In this document: in pieces, positions 49,255 to 59,200 of the stretch
Layout of the letters: every line of letters begins with the position of its first letter
How positions within the stretch are numbered: the first letter of the stretch is position 1
IMG/VR virus record: IMGVR_UViG_3300020433_000002
Location: 1 to 64,000 of that record
Direction: 5' to 3' (one strand)
DNA: 64,000 nt
Source: a virus
Program-made: the position numbers and the translations under genes
The notes under the pieces: generated by a model
What the model was told of the DNA's origin: nothing
Seen by the model: the letters and a program-made list of their open reading frames with translations, nothing else
Databases searched by the model: none

Positions 49255-50292
49255 ATGAGCCAGAAACAAGAAGTAAAAAAACTGAAGATAACTGCTGTTA
49301 ATCTTAGGAGTGTACTAACAGATAAGACTAAAGAACTTGGAAAGTTAGGTGATAAGAAGAAAATTCTTGTCCGTAAGCAAAGATTACAGGCAGAGAGGGC
49401 CGCTGCTGAGAAAAAAATTGAACAAGCGGGAGGTAATAAAGGCCCTGTAGCAAGTGTACTTGGTAATGTTGGTGGAATGGTAATGAGTATCAAAGATAGA
49501 GTAATGAATTTCTTTGGATATCTTTTAATGGGATTTGTTGTTCAGAAATTACCACAGATTATTTCTTTCTTAACATCAGCATATGATAAAATAGCACCAT
49601 TCGTAAAGGTTGTATGGAAGGTTATAAGTTCGATTGCATCAGCACTGGTAAAATTTGGTGGTTGGGTTTCTCAACTGTGGAAACCTAGTGAGGCAGAATC
49701 TAACGTAGCTCAGTTAGAAACTGTAAAGAAAGATATGGAAGGTGAAGTTGATAAAATAGAAGAACCTAAAGAAGAAGAAGATGGTGGTGGTGAAGAGACT
49801 AAAGAAGGTGAAGAGGATGCTACTCCTATAGATTTCTCTCAAGTGGATAAGTTTGAGAAAGGTGGTGGTGAAGGTTTAGGTCAGACTGCGGATAAACAAG
49901 AAGGTGAAGATGAAGCATTGATAAATGCAACAGGTACTACCGATACAGAAGCACAAGGAGAAGGAGAACAGGTAGAAAATCCATTAGAAAACTTAATTGC
50001 AATAGATCCTGAGAAAATTGCGAAGACTGGAGCTGATGGTGAAAAGAAAGAGGATGTAACAAAAGAAGATGATAAGGTAGAGAAAGTTATAGATGCTAAT
50101 GTTAATAATATATTGAACAAAGTTCATAAAGTTACTGGTGACTTAAAGATGCAAAATGGTGGAAATAATCTCAATACCGTAATTATTCCTGTAGAAGTTC
50201 TTGCAACTACTGATGCTAATGGTGATACACCTAAAAATCGGACTGAGGTAAGACCAGAACCAGAAGTCTCTAATCATAGGGTGATAGATTAA
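49255..50292 (+). CDS. Tail/hub-associated protein, coiled coil and acidic tail, 345 aa
   Basis: The N-terminal 65 residues are a Lys/Glu-rich coiled coil (VRKQRLQAERAAAEKKIEQA). A hydrophobic region with FFGYLLMGFVVQKLPQIISF then spans about 80-150. From about 165 on the protein is strongly acidic with Gly (EEPKEEEDGGGEETKEGEED). The plan mirrors that of the preceding gene (charged helix, FFgyl/ffaaiaGGF hydrophobic part, low-complexity section), suggesting a related tape-measure or tube-lumen protein. It starts directly after the previous stop and its last base is the first base of the hub gene. Confidence 0.6.
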   Translation: MSQKQEVKKLKITAVNLRSVLTDKTKELGKLGDKKKILVRKQRLQAERAAAEKKIEQAGGNKGPVASVLGNVGGMVMSIKDRVMNFFGYLLMGFVVQKLPQIISFLTSAYDKIAPFVKVVWKVISSIASALVKFGGWVSQLWKPSEAESNVAQLETVKKDMEGEVDKIEEPKEEEDGGGEETKEGEEDATPIDFSQVDKFEKGGGEGLGQTADKQEGEDEALINATGTTDTEAQGEGEQVENPLENLIAIDPEKIAKTGADGEKKEDVTKEDDKVEKVIDANVNNILNKVHKVTGDLKMQNGGNNLNTVIIPVEVLATTDANGDTPKNRTEVRPEPEVSNHRVID

Positions 50293-51719
50293 TGGCAGTA
50301 CAATCCTCAAAATACGAAGTATTTAAAATTAAATCTTCCAATGGTGAAAGAGAAGTAGATCTTATAGATGGCCCTTATGCGGGTGGAACTAGAATTGTTA
50401 ACATATATTATTATGAAAATGTATTATCACCACATATAACTGGAGTCATCACTCTTGTTAGTACTGGAGATGCAGTTTCTAAAGAAGGAGATGAATCAAC
50501 AACAGGTTCTTTATATGAATATCTTCCACTTGAAGCTGGTTGCGAAATTTTTATGAGAATTAAAACTGAAATTGGTGAGGGTATAGATTTTGCTGTTAAG
50601 GATGATCCTCATAGGATATTATATGTTAATGAGGTTCAAATATTAAGTAAACAGGCAAATAGTGAAACTATTCAAATAAGATTCTGTTCTAGAATTGGAG
50701 TATTAAATGCTGTTAAAAAGGTTACAGCATGTTATAAAGGTAATATATCAGAATCTGTTGCATCAATATGCAAAGATGTTTTAACATTACCTCCAGATAG
50801 GATATTAGTTTCAGAATCTAGCAACACTTATACCTTTGCTGGAATGACTAAAAGACCATTTGATTTAATTGCTATGCTTGCAAAACAAACAATACCAATG
50901 AATACTGCTAATCCTGGTTATTTTGCGTATGAAACAAAAAGTGGATTTAAGTATGTATCAGTAGATAGTTTAATTAATACAGAACCAGATGATCAAACTC
51001 ATCATTATTTTTATAACTCACAAAATAAAGATGTTCATCAGAAAGATGATGATAGTAATAATTTTAAAGTATCTGCATTAGTTGTAGGTAGAGATCAAAA
51101 TCTTACCAGTCAAATTAGATCTGGTATCTATGCAAGTAAAAATATATTCTTTAATCCAGCGACCTATCAGTTTACTGAAATTGATATTAATGTTGTTGAT
51201 GGTAAATTAATAGATGATGAGAAATTTAGTTCTTTAGGTAATAAACCAACAGTCGCTAAAATTCTTGATGAAGAATTTGAAGGAGGAACAAGATTTCATA
51301 GAGTATCAACTGCTGTAATGAATATTGGTGGAGCAGATACCAGTGTAGATGCTAATAATAGTCCTGAGTTATATTATGCTGCTGGTGCTGCAAGATACAA
51401 TATATTATTCTCTCAAAACTATTCTATTGTTGTTCCGTGTAATACTGACTTAGAGGCAGGAGATACAGTTAAACTTGAAGTTGAGGTTATAAGTAGTAAT
51501 AAGGATCAAGGCCCTGATCAAAAGACAAGTGGTAATTATATAATACAATCACTATGTCATTTCTTTGAGGCTGAAAAATCTGTTACTTCTATGAAATTAA
51601 TAAGAGACTCTTATGGAATGCATTTCTCTAAAGGTGAAACACCTAAACCTGCAATGAAAAAAGTAGCTATTAAAAATAAGAGGGGTAGAACTACTGGTTA
51701 CAAATATGTGGAGGTTTAA
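50292..51719 (+). CDS. Baseplate hub subunit, gp27-like
   Basis: A 475-residue protein with the layout of phage hub (gp27/gpD-like) proteins: SSKYEVFKIKSSNGEREVDL near the start, LPLEAGCEIFMRIKTEIGEG, NEVQILSKQANSETIQIRFC, AGMTKRPFDLIAMLAKQTIP and, near the end, SIVVPCNTDLEAGDTVKLEV. The following gene is a gp5-like OB-fold protein, matching the T4 gp27-gp5 pairing. Sequence identity to T4 is not visible by eye, so the name rests on layout and order. Confidence 0.7.
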   Translation: MAVQSSKYEVFKIKSSNGEREVDLIDGPYAGGTRIVNIYYYENVLSPHITGVITLVSTGDAVSKEGDESTTGSLYEYLPLEAGCEIFMRIKTEIGEGIDFAVKDDPHRILYVNEVQILSKQANSETIQIRFCSRIGVLNAVKKVTACYKGNISESVASICKDVLTLPPDRILVSESSNTYTFAGMTKRPFDLIAMLAKQTIPMNTANPGYFAYETKSGFKYVSVDSLINTEPDDQTHHYFYNSQNKDVHQKDDDSNNFKVSALVVGRDQNLTSQIRSGIYASKNIFFNPATYQFTEIDINVVDGKLIDDEKFSSLGNKPTVAKILDEEFEGGTRFHRVSTAVMNIGGADTSVDANNSPELYYAAGAARYNILFSQNYSIVVPCNTDLEAGDTVKLEVEVISSNKDQGPDQKTSGNYIIQSLCHFFEAEKSVTSMKLIRDSYGMHFSKGETPKPAMKKVAIKNKRGRTTGYKYVEV

Positions 51720-51721
51720 TC

Positions 51722-52369
51722 ATGCCTGATCAGGATACCTATGGATCTGGTACTAATGAATTTCTTGGTATCATTCTTCCATTAGAATCACAAAAAGAAC
51801 AACAAAATGGCGACGAAGGTGTCGGTTACAGATATAGAGTTGCTGTAATGGGAAGTCATCCTAGTGATGAAACTGTAAAAGATACTGATATCATTTACGC
51901 AATGGTAGCTCTTGGAGTATCTGATGGAACGGGTGCAGGAGGTAAGAAAAAAACACCTGCAATATCACAAGGTGATGTTGTTATGGGTAAATTCATGGAT
52001 GGTGATAGGAAACAAAATCCTGTTATCACAAATGTTTTAGGTAGAACCAAAGGTGTTAAATATGGAACGGGAAGGTTTGATATTAAAACGGGATATGTTG
52101 GTAATAATACAGATGGTAACTTACTTGATCAATCTGAATTTAGTGAGACTGTACCAATATGTACACCTTCTGCTAGAGTGGATAACAGTACAGATAAGAG
52201 AGAAACTAAAGATGAAGATTTGGCCAAATCTGGATTAGGTGGAGGTAATGAAGTTGGTGCATTAAAACCACCAGAAGATCCAAAACCACAGAGAAGAGAT
52301 TTTGGAGGTGGTCGTGGTGGAGCGGCTTCGTATAATAGAGCTTTACGAAACTGGAAAGCACGTCAGTAA
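51722..52369 (+). CDS. gp5-like OB-fold spike base without lysozyme domain
   Basis: A 215-residue protein. NEFLGIILPLESQKEQQN, YRYRVAVMGSHPSDETVKDT and GDVVMGKFMDGDRKQNPVIT followed by VLGR are typical of the N-terminal OB domain of gp5/gpV spikes. No lysozyme domain (T4 gp5 residues 174-342) follows; the C-terminus is Gly/Arg-rich (RRDFGGGRGG) and ends RALRNWKARQ. It begins two bases after the hub gene. Confidence 0.75.
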   Translation: MPDQDTYGSGTNEFLGIILPLESQKEQQNGDEGVGYRYRVAVMGSHPSDETVKDTDIIYAMVALGVSDGTGAGGKKKTPAISQGDVVMGKFMDGDRKQNPVITNVLGRTKGVKYGTGRFDIKTGYVGNNTDGNLLDQSEFSETVPICTPSARVDNSTDKRETKDEDLAKSGLGGGNEVGALKPPEDPKPQRRDFGGGRGGAASYNRALRNWKARQ

Positions 52370-52375
52370 CAGTAG

Positions 52376-52382
52376 ATAAATA
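52376..52382 (+). promoter_or_regulatory. Late promoter motif very close to a start codon
   Basis: ATAAATA ends only five bases before the ATG at 52388, so any transcript from it would be almost leaderless. It may be inactive or an internal motif. Confidence 0.25.
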
Positions 52383-52387
52383 AAGTC

Positions 52388-54112
52388 ATGAGCAAAACAC
52401 CAGCACCAGCAAAATTAGATGATTTAAGTATTCAAACCGTAAAGGATTTGATAGAGGCTAATCCTGCTGATCCAAAATTACAAAATATAATAAGTCAGTA
52501 TAAAAATAATTATCCTTCAACTTTTGAAGGTGTAATTCCCAAACCTTTAGGTTCACTTACTAAAGAAGCACAGGAAAAAAGGCAAGCTTTTATTAGAGCA
52601 TTACAAGAGTGTACTAAATCTGATAGTAATGTTGTTGGAGTTACTGTTACACAAGCAGATCCTTGTAAGGATACTGCTATGAGTGAAGTTAGTAATTCTT
52701 TAAATAATTTCTTCAATAAGGTTCAGGCAAGTGGAAATCAAGTATTAAATATGCCTCAAGAAATTAGAAATGTATCAGATTTAGTTGCCCGTAGTATGAC
52801 TAGTGTAACTAATAAAATGACGGGTGAATTAAATAATAAGATGGAATCGGAGTTTAAGGCAGGGTTGGGTAAAGTTCATGATTCAGTTATGGCCTTAGTA
52901 CCAACTACTTTACCTAAACCTGCAGCAGTCGCAATAATTAAAGGAATACAAGGAGGGATGTTAAGTCCTATGCAAAGTGCATTTGATGGTGCAACTTGTG
53001 GTATGCAGAGTATTACAGATGCTATGCAAGGTGTTGTTAGTGATTTGGTAACAGCAGCAGCAAAAAATATAACTAATGCACCAGCATGTGCAGTTCAGGA
53101 ATTGATGAGTGCGGTCACTAGTAAAACTACTGATATGATGGATTCAGTTGCTGGCCCAATAATGGCACCTATTGAAAAGACATTAGGTTTTGCATTTAAT
53201 ACCAAACAATTCCTAACAAGTGGTGTTGATATGTTATCAAAGGCTGAGGGTTTATTATCTTGTGGTGAAAAAATGGATTGTCCTCCTAGCACCAATTATG
53301 TAACAGGTAAAGGTGATAGACCAAGCCCTTCAGATTCTACTCAGAATGAAGACTTTAGAAAAATGTTCTCAGGAACAGCAGTCACAGCAGCAGCAAGTGA
53401 TAAATTAACAGCATTTGAAAAAGAGTATGGATCTTGGGATATTTTTGGAGGTAAGTCACCAGCATCCGATATTGGCCCATGTGGAGATCCAGCTGAGCAG
53501 ATCTGTGGAGGCCCAACTGTTAGCATCTTTGGTGGTGGAGGACAAGGTGGAGCAGGTAGAGTTATACTTGGAAAATTCATTAATAGGTTAGATACTAATG
53601 ATATGTTTGCTTCAGTACAAAGAACTGCAAGTATTATTGGAGTAGAAGTTACAAATCCTGGTGCAAGATATATCAGTGAACCTATAGTAACTTTTGATGA
53701 TCAATGTCAGAAAGGAGAAGGTGCTTATGGTAAAGCAACTATTGATTATAATCCAAAATCTCCAACTTATGGTCAGATTACTAGTATCACTATGACTACT
53801 ATTGGTAGTAAATATCCTGCCGAAACTGAAGATGATGCTTTTGTGACTGGAGTTCTAATTGACGCACCTGGCTCAGGTTATGAGGATGCTACTTTAGATA
53901 ATTTTGAAGTAGTAATTACAGATGGTAAAGTTACTGGTGTTAATGTTGTGAATCAAATTGCATATCGTGATTTTCCAGATATGAAAATTAAAAGTGAAAC
54001 AGGATCTGGTGCTAGACTAAGACCTATAATGTCTAATACTCGACCTCAAGGAAAAGTTCTTGAGATTATTGATTGTGTTGGTAAATCATACACTAGTGGG
54101 GAGGTTAATTAA
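52388..54112 (+). CDS. Baseplate/tail structural protein, 574 aa
   Basis: The N-terminal third is helical with several Cys (ALQECTKSDSN, TQADPCKDTA, GATCGMQSITDAMQG, NAPACAVQELM). The middle has a Cys-containing loop region (CGEKMDCPP, GPCGDPAEQICGG). The C-terminal third carries repeated GxGY/GARY modules (VEVTNPGARYISEPIVTFDD; VLIDAPGSGYEDATLDNFEV) like those in the 7787 and 56205 fibre genes. It lies between the OB-fold and needle-like genes, so a baseplate-hub periphery role is likely. No enzymatic motif is seen. Confidence 0.65.
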   Translation: MSKTPAPAKLDDLSIQTVKDLIEANPADPKLQNIISQYKNNYPSTFEGVIPKPLGSLTKEAQEKRQAFIRALQECTKSDSNVVGVTVTQADPCKDTAMSEVSNSLNNFFNKVQASGNQVLNMPQEIRNVSDLVARSMTSVTNKMTGELNNKMESEFKAGLGKVHDSVMALVPTTLPKPAAVAIIKGIQGGMLSPMQSAFDGATCGMQSITDAMQGVVSDLVTAAAKNITNAPACAVQELMSAVTSKTTDMMDSVAGPIMAPIEKTLGFAFNTKQFLTSGVDMLSKAEGLLSCGEKMDCPPSTNYVTGKGDRPSPSDSTQNEDFRKMFSGTAVTAAASDKLTAFEKEYGSWDIFGGKSPASDIGPCGDPAEQICGGPTVSIFGGGGQGGAGRVILGKFINRLDTNDMFASVQRTASIIGVEVTNPGARYISEPIVTFDDQCQKGEGAYGKATIDYNPKSPTYGQITSITMTTIGSKYPAETEDDAFVTGVLIDAPGSGYEDATLDNFEVVITDGKVTGVNVVNQIAYRDFPDMKIKSETGSGARLRPIMSNTRPQGKVLEIIDCVGKSYTSGEVN

Positions 54113-54114
54113 TT

Positions 54115-54678
54115 ATGTCTAATCAATCAGGATATCATGCAACAGTTCAGGACATGTGGAGTCCTTTATGTTACCTAGAAACACGTAACCCTAATGAAAG
54201 TAAATGTGGTGCAGAATCTGCAGCATTAAAATTTACTAATGAAGCAGGGTGTAGATTTGTGATAGCACATCATGAAGGCCCTATAACCAGATTAGAAACA
54301 GAGCAAACATTTCAAATAGATGCTAATAGTAGTGGTGCTAATGATACTACTGGTATTCAGATGACTGCTCACAATGGAAATGTTAGTATTACTTCATCAA
54401 AGAACTCTATAGGAATAAAGGCTGCACATACAATTACACTAGAGGCAGACAGTATTATCATTAAAGCTAAGAGAAAATTAGCATTAGGTGGTACAGAATC
54501 AAATTATTGTAGACATATCCAAATTGAAGGAATGAAAATTGATGTTCCTAGTCGTTTTAATGGATCTTTGGGTAGGATATTGAAGAAATCATGGAAAATG
54601 AATGTTGCTATGGCTCCAAAAGTATTAGTTGGTGCTATAGCAGAAAAAGTATTTAATAGTTCACCAAACGGAATATAA
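54115..54678 (+). CDS. Spike/needle-like protein, 187 aa
   Basis: Residues about 45-140 alternate hydrophobic and polar residues in a beta-strand pattern typical of spike beta-helices (TFQIDANSSGANDTTGIQMT, GNVSITSSKNSIGIKAAHTI, TLEADSIIIKAKRKLALGG). This could be the separate C-terminal needle of a split gp5-type spike, whose OB domain is at 51722. It starts 2 bases after the preceding stop. The C-terminal part is basic and helical. Confidence 0.6.
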   Translation: MSNQSGYHATVQDMWSPLCYLETRNPNESKCGAESAALKFTNEAGCRFVIAHHEGPITRLETEQTFQIDANSSGANDTTGIQMTAHNGNVSITSSKNSIGIKAAHTITLEADSIIIKAKRKLALGGTESNYCRHIQIEGMKIDVPSRFNGSLGRILKKSWKMNVAMAPKVLVGAIAEKVFNSSPNGI

Positions 54679-54682
54679 GAAG

Positions 54683-55450
54683 ATGGCTGAAGAACCAAAC
54701 ACTAATTTTTTTGCTGATGAGATTTTTGTTGATAAAATTACTGCTACTGAATCAATAGAAGCAAACAAAGTTGTAATCTCAGGTGAATTAGATGCAGGTA
54801 CTATTACGGGAGATGGTTCTAAATTAACGGGTGTAACTAATGGATTCACCTTCCCCGACGTAGATGGGAACTCTGGTGATGTTCTACAGACAAATGGGAA
54901 TAAGGCACTCTCATTCGCAACTGCAGCTTCATGGACAGTTCATAAAACATATACTGGTAATAATTCTCATTTTGAGGCAACAGATTTAAACAATCCACAA
55001 GTAGTTAAACTTGTTTTTAATGAGATTAGGTACTCACTAGGTGGTAGAAATCATATGTATATTGGTTTTGGGCCTAGTTATCAGACTTCAGGATATTATG
55101 ATATAGGTTATAATGTTGAGGCTGGCGGTTCAGTAACTCGTTTCAAACGAATTGATCAATTTAATTGGTATCCTATGGATTATAATTTCATCAATACTAA
55201 TGCTTTGTATAGTGGTGAGATAGTCATAAGCAGAGTATCAACTGGTAATGATGTACAACCATATTATTACACCTATCGTTCTTGCATGGAGGCTGGTACT
55301 GGTTGGTCTGGATGGAGTGGTGCTGATCTTTATGAAATATCTGCTAGAGGTCATAATAATGATTTTACATATCCGTTGAACAAAGTAAAACTAGAGAATG
55401 GAAATGGTGGTGAATATACTGGCAATCTTACAATTTTATCACAACGATAG
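54683..55450 (+). CDS. Tail-fibre-like structural protein, 255 aa
   Basis: An acidic start (MAEEPNTNFFADEIFVDKIT) is followed by a fibre motif ISGELDAGTITGDGSKLTGV shared with other phage fibres, then an aromatic-rich beta domain (MYIGFGPSYQTSGYYDIGYN) and a C-terminus GNGGEYTGNLTILSQR. Probably a small fibre or baseplate appendage. Its stop codon overlaps the -35 box of a promoter for the next small genes. Confidence 0.7.
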   Translation: MAEEPNTNFFADEIFVDKITATESIEANKVVISGELDAGTITGDGSKLTGVTNGFTFPDVDGNSGDVLQTNGNKALSFATAASWTVHKTYTGNNSHFEATDLNNPQVVKLVFNEIRYSLGGRNHMYIGFGPSYQTSGYYDIGYNVEAGGSVTRFKRIDQFNWYPMDYNFINTNALYSGEIVISRVSTGNDVQPYYYTYRSCMEAGTGWSGWSGADLYEISARGHNNDFTYPLNKVKLENGNGGEYTGNLTILSQR

Positions 55451-55476
55451 ACAAACCAGCATATATATGGTATAAT
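55448..55476 (+). promoter_or_regulatory. Sigma70-type promoter with extended -10
   Basis: TAGACA (55448-55453), a 17-nt spacer and TATAAT (55471-55476) preceded by TGG lie 20 nt before the ATG at 55497. Its first bases are the stop codon of the preceding gene. Confidence 0.65.
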
Positions 55477-55496
55477 ATTCTATATGTTCTGAGTTT

Positions 55497-55700
55497 ATGA
55501 TGGAAGGTCAATTAGTAAAGGAGACTATTATAGATCTTTGTAATAGATCCTTTCTTATAATTTCCGACAATGGTTATGAAAAAAAGATTAGGTGTGAAAC
55601 ACCCGATCAGTTTTTAGATGTGATGGAAGTAGTGAATGATTTATTAGAACCTGAGAGAATAAAGTACGCGAGTCTTGCCATTTATGAAAAAGACAAATGA
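55497..55700 (+). CDS. Hypothetical protein, 67 aa
   Basis: A 67-residue mixed alpha/beta protein (MMEGQLVKETIIDLCNRSFL, then a charged SDNGYEKKIRCETPDQFLDV). It has an early-type promoter within 25 nt, which suggests early expression although it sits among late structural genes. The next gene overlaps its end by 17 bases. The family is not recognised. Confidence 0.65.
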   Translation: MMEGQLVKETIIDLCNRSFLIISDNGYEKKIRCETPDQFLDVMEVVNDLLEPERIKYASLAIYEKDK

Positions 55701-55830
55701 ACCAAAGATTAAACTTAATTTTGAAAGTTGCTACAACTATAACAAATTAAAGGATGAAGGTTTAATTGACGAACAACACGATATTGATGAAATAGTTCGC
55801 ATACATACTACACATGATGACGGGCCATGA
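55684..55830 (+). CDS. Small hypothetical protein, 48 aa
   Basis: Starts MKKTNEPKIKLNFESCYNYN and ends in an Asp/His-rich TTHDDGP. It overlaps the upstream gene by 17 bases and is followed after three bases by the next, so it forms part of the three-gene cluster under the promoter at 55448-55476. The function is unknown. Confidence 0.5.
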   Translation: MKKTNEPKIKLNFESCYNYNKLKDEGLIDEQHDIDEIVRIHTTHDDGP

Positions 55831-55833
55831 ATA

Positions 55834-56154
55834 ATGGTAAATACATTTGTGATAGAAACCACTTACTGTTGGTACAGTGAGGAACTTGAAGGTACGATTG
55901 AAAGAATCGTTTTGATGTATTTCATTAACGGTATTCCTTTTACCTATGATGAACTGGAAGATTTGGATCGAACAGAAGAAGATCTTCCAATGATTACAAC
56001 TATTGCTGATTATGAAAGACGATATACAACTGATGAATTGTACAAATATTATGCATATTTAATGTATGAGGAAATGCATCCAATGGTATTTCCGATAGAA
56101 TTAGAAAACCCAGAAGATCTTCCTCCCGATTTCGTGGAAGAAGAGGAGTTCTAG
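55834..56154 (+). CDS. Acidic hypothetical protein, 106 aa
   Basis: A strongly acidic 106-residue protein starting MVNTFVIETTYCWYSEELEG and ending PPDFVEEEEF, with LEDLDRTEEDLP in the middle. The charge is reminiscent of DNA-mimic or polymerase-binding phage proteins, but that is speculation. It is the third gene of the small early-type cluster. Confidence 0.65.
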   Translation: MVNTFVIETTYCWYSEELEGTIERIVLMYFINGIPFTYDELEDLDRTEEDLPMITTIADYERRYTTDELYKYYAYLMYEEMHPMVFPIELENPEDLPPDFVEEEEF

Positions 56155-56159
56155 GGTGA

Positions 56160-56166
56160 CTAAATA
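56160..56166 (+). promoter_or_regulatory. T4-like late promoter variant
   Basis: CTAAATA starts 5 nt after the preceding stop and lies 38 nt before the ATG at 56205. Confidence 0.4.
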
Positions 56167-56204
56167 ACTTATAGTAATAATTTTAGTAGTCATAAGGAAA
56201 ACTC

Positions 56205-59200
56205 ATGCCTCTGAATAAATTAGATAATTTCATAAAGAACACTGAAGGCCGTATTCTTTATGTGAGTCCAAGCGATTTAGACTCAACCGATAGTATTAGT
56301 AATGAAGGTAATTCTCTTGCTAGACCATTTAAGACCGTTCAAAGAGCACTGCTAGAAGCGGCTAGATTTTCTTATGTTAAAGGAAGAAGTAATGATGAGA
56401 TAGCTAAAACCACTATAGTATTATATCCTGGTGAGCATATTATTGATAACAGGCCAGGTTATAGAATTTTTAATGAAAATGGAGTTGCTAAAGTTCAACC
56501 AGCTGGTGGTGGAACAGTATCTAATGCATTAACAACTTTAGATTTAAACCTAACAAGTAATTTTGATTTAACACAAGCAGATAATATACTCTACAAATTT
56601 AATAGTGTTTATGGTGGTATTATTCTACCTAGAGGAACATCTATTGTTGGTATGGATCTTAGAAAAACTAGGATAAGACCTAAGTATGTTCCAAACCCAA
56701 CTGATCCAAATGTAGCTCATTCAGCAATCTTCAGAATGACTGGTACTTGCTATTTCTGGCAGTTCAGTTTATTTGATGGAGATGATTTAGGATTAGTATA
56801 TACAGACCCAGCTAACTTTGCAAAAACAGCAAGTCCAATATTCTCACACCATAAATTATCATGTTTTGAATATGCTGATGGTATCAATTTTGTAACTCTT
56901 GGTAATACCACATATGATATTACAGACCTTGATATGTATTACGCTAAGATAGGTAATGCATATAATGTAGGTTCTGGAAGAGAAATTGAAAGTACTCAGA
57001 AATATCCAGCAGATCCTCTTGCTTTCTGGCCACGAAGACCAGAATTTGAAATTGTTGGTGCTTTTGCTGCTGATCCTATCACATTAACAAGTATTAGAGC
57101 TGGAGACGAAGCAGGTGTAACTAACGTAGTTACTGCAAAAACCTCTAGAGCTCATGGATATAATGTAGGTACACCAATTAAAGTCAGGGGTGTTACTCCA
57201 ACAAACTATAATATATCTGCTACAGTTACCAGTGTAAGTAATAGTGATGATACGGTATTTACATATACATTACCGAATCCACCACTTACTCTGATTCCAG
57301 GTAATACTTCAGCAGCAACAGTAACAGTTGAAACTGATACTGTACTAGGTGCATCACCATATGTGTTTAACTTATCAATGCGTTCAGTCTATGGTATGAA
57401 CGGTATGAACATTGATGGTTCAAAGGCCACAGGATTCAAATCTATAGTTGTTGCTCAGTTTACGGGAATATCACTACAGAAAGATGATAGAGCATTTGTA
57501 AAATATAATCCAGTTGCAAGAACCTATGATGGTATTTCATTAGCATCGGTAGTTGATGGAGCAGCACTGGCAGCTGAATCATCTGCAACTGCAACAGGGG
57601 AAGCATATCATTTAGATTCTTCTGCAATTTATAGAAAGGGATGGGAAACTGCTCATATTAAACTTACTAATGATGCTGTTGCTCAGGTTGTTTCTGTTTT
57701 CGCTATTGGATTTGCAAATCATTTCCTTACAGAGAGTGGTGCTGACCAATCAATTACAAACTCCAACTCAAACTTTGGACAATTATCTCTTGTTTCTGAT
57801 GGATTTAAGAAAAATGCATTTGAGAAAGATAATAAAGCATTCATTACTTCTATCATTCCTCCAAGAAAAATAGAAACAACCAGTAAGGATCTTGACTGGT
57901 TAGCTATTGATAAGGCCAAAACACTTGCTGTTGGTGATAATGCTAAGTTATTCCTAGATGGATATACAAGTGCTGATATTTTACCACCCGTTAATACTCA
58001 AGGTTTTAAAGTAGGTGCGAAGGTAGGAGATGTTCTATTTCTACTTGTAGGTGGTAGTGAAAGATCTGCACAAATTTTAATGCCTGATGGTAGTAGTTCT
58101 GTAAAAGAATATAGAGTAAGCAGTGTTGATGAATTACTTGATAGTTTTACTATTGGTACTAATACACTAGATACTGGTGAGAAAGTTGTTATTACCAGTG
58201 ATGATGGTGATTTACCAGAGAACATAACAAATACTGAACTCTATTTTGCTATTAGAGCTGGTAGTAATGATATTAAATTAGCAGCATCCGAGACAGATGC
58301 TATTGCTGGAAAGGCAATTGATATTGCTGGTGGTACTAATCTTAGAATTTTCTCAAGAGTATCTGATAAAGTTTCTGGAGATTTAGGTCACCCAGTGCAA
58401 TTTGATGCTACTGAAGGTCAGTGGTATATTAATACTAATAATAGTAGTGGTTCTGGTGGAATATATGCTGCTTTAAGCACTGTGGGACTAATCCCAGAAG
58501 ATGTTACTACTGCTACGTTTATCAAGAGAATTGATGATACAAGAAGTTTAGATGAAAAAGTTTATAAGATAAGGGTTGTAATACCTAAGGAACTACAAAA
58601 TGCTAAGAATCCAGAAAATGGATTCGTAATACAGGAATCAAGTAGTACAGGTGCTAGATCTGACGCAGACTTTACCTTTAATAATACTCTAACAACGAGT
58701 GATTATGAATTTGATAAGAATCCAAGATTTATTGCTACATGTAATTCTTCATCTACAACTGGTATCTGTTCTATTAGATCAGAGTTACCTCATAATGTAA
58801 CTGAGGGTGATACTATTATTGTTAAAAATGTAACTGATAGTGTTAATACCACTGGTGTTGCTAATACAGGATATAATGGAACATATAAAGTATTGACTGT
58901 GCATAATTCCATGGAATTTGCATATCAACCCACTACTTTACATGGTCTTAAGTCTACGAACGATACATCACAAAGAGATCTAACATTACCTAGATTTGAA
59001 AAGAATAATCTACAGACAAACCTTTATATCTACAGAGCTCTAAAGATCTCAAATTATGTTCAAGATAAGCAAGATGGAGTATATCACATCTATGCACTAT
59101 CATCAGATCATACAATTGATACTGAGTTTCTTGACTATAGATACAGTCAAAACGTATCTGACTTATATCCACAGTTAGATAGAGATAATCCAGACGATAA

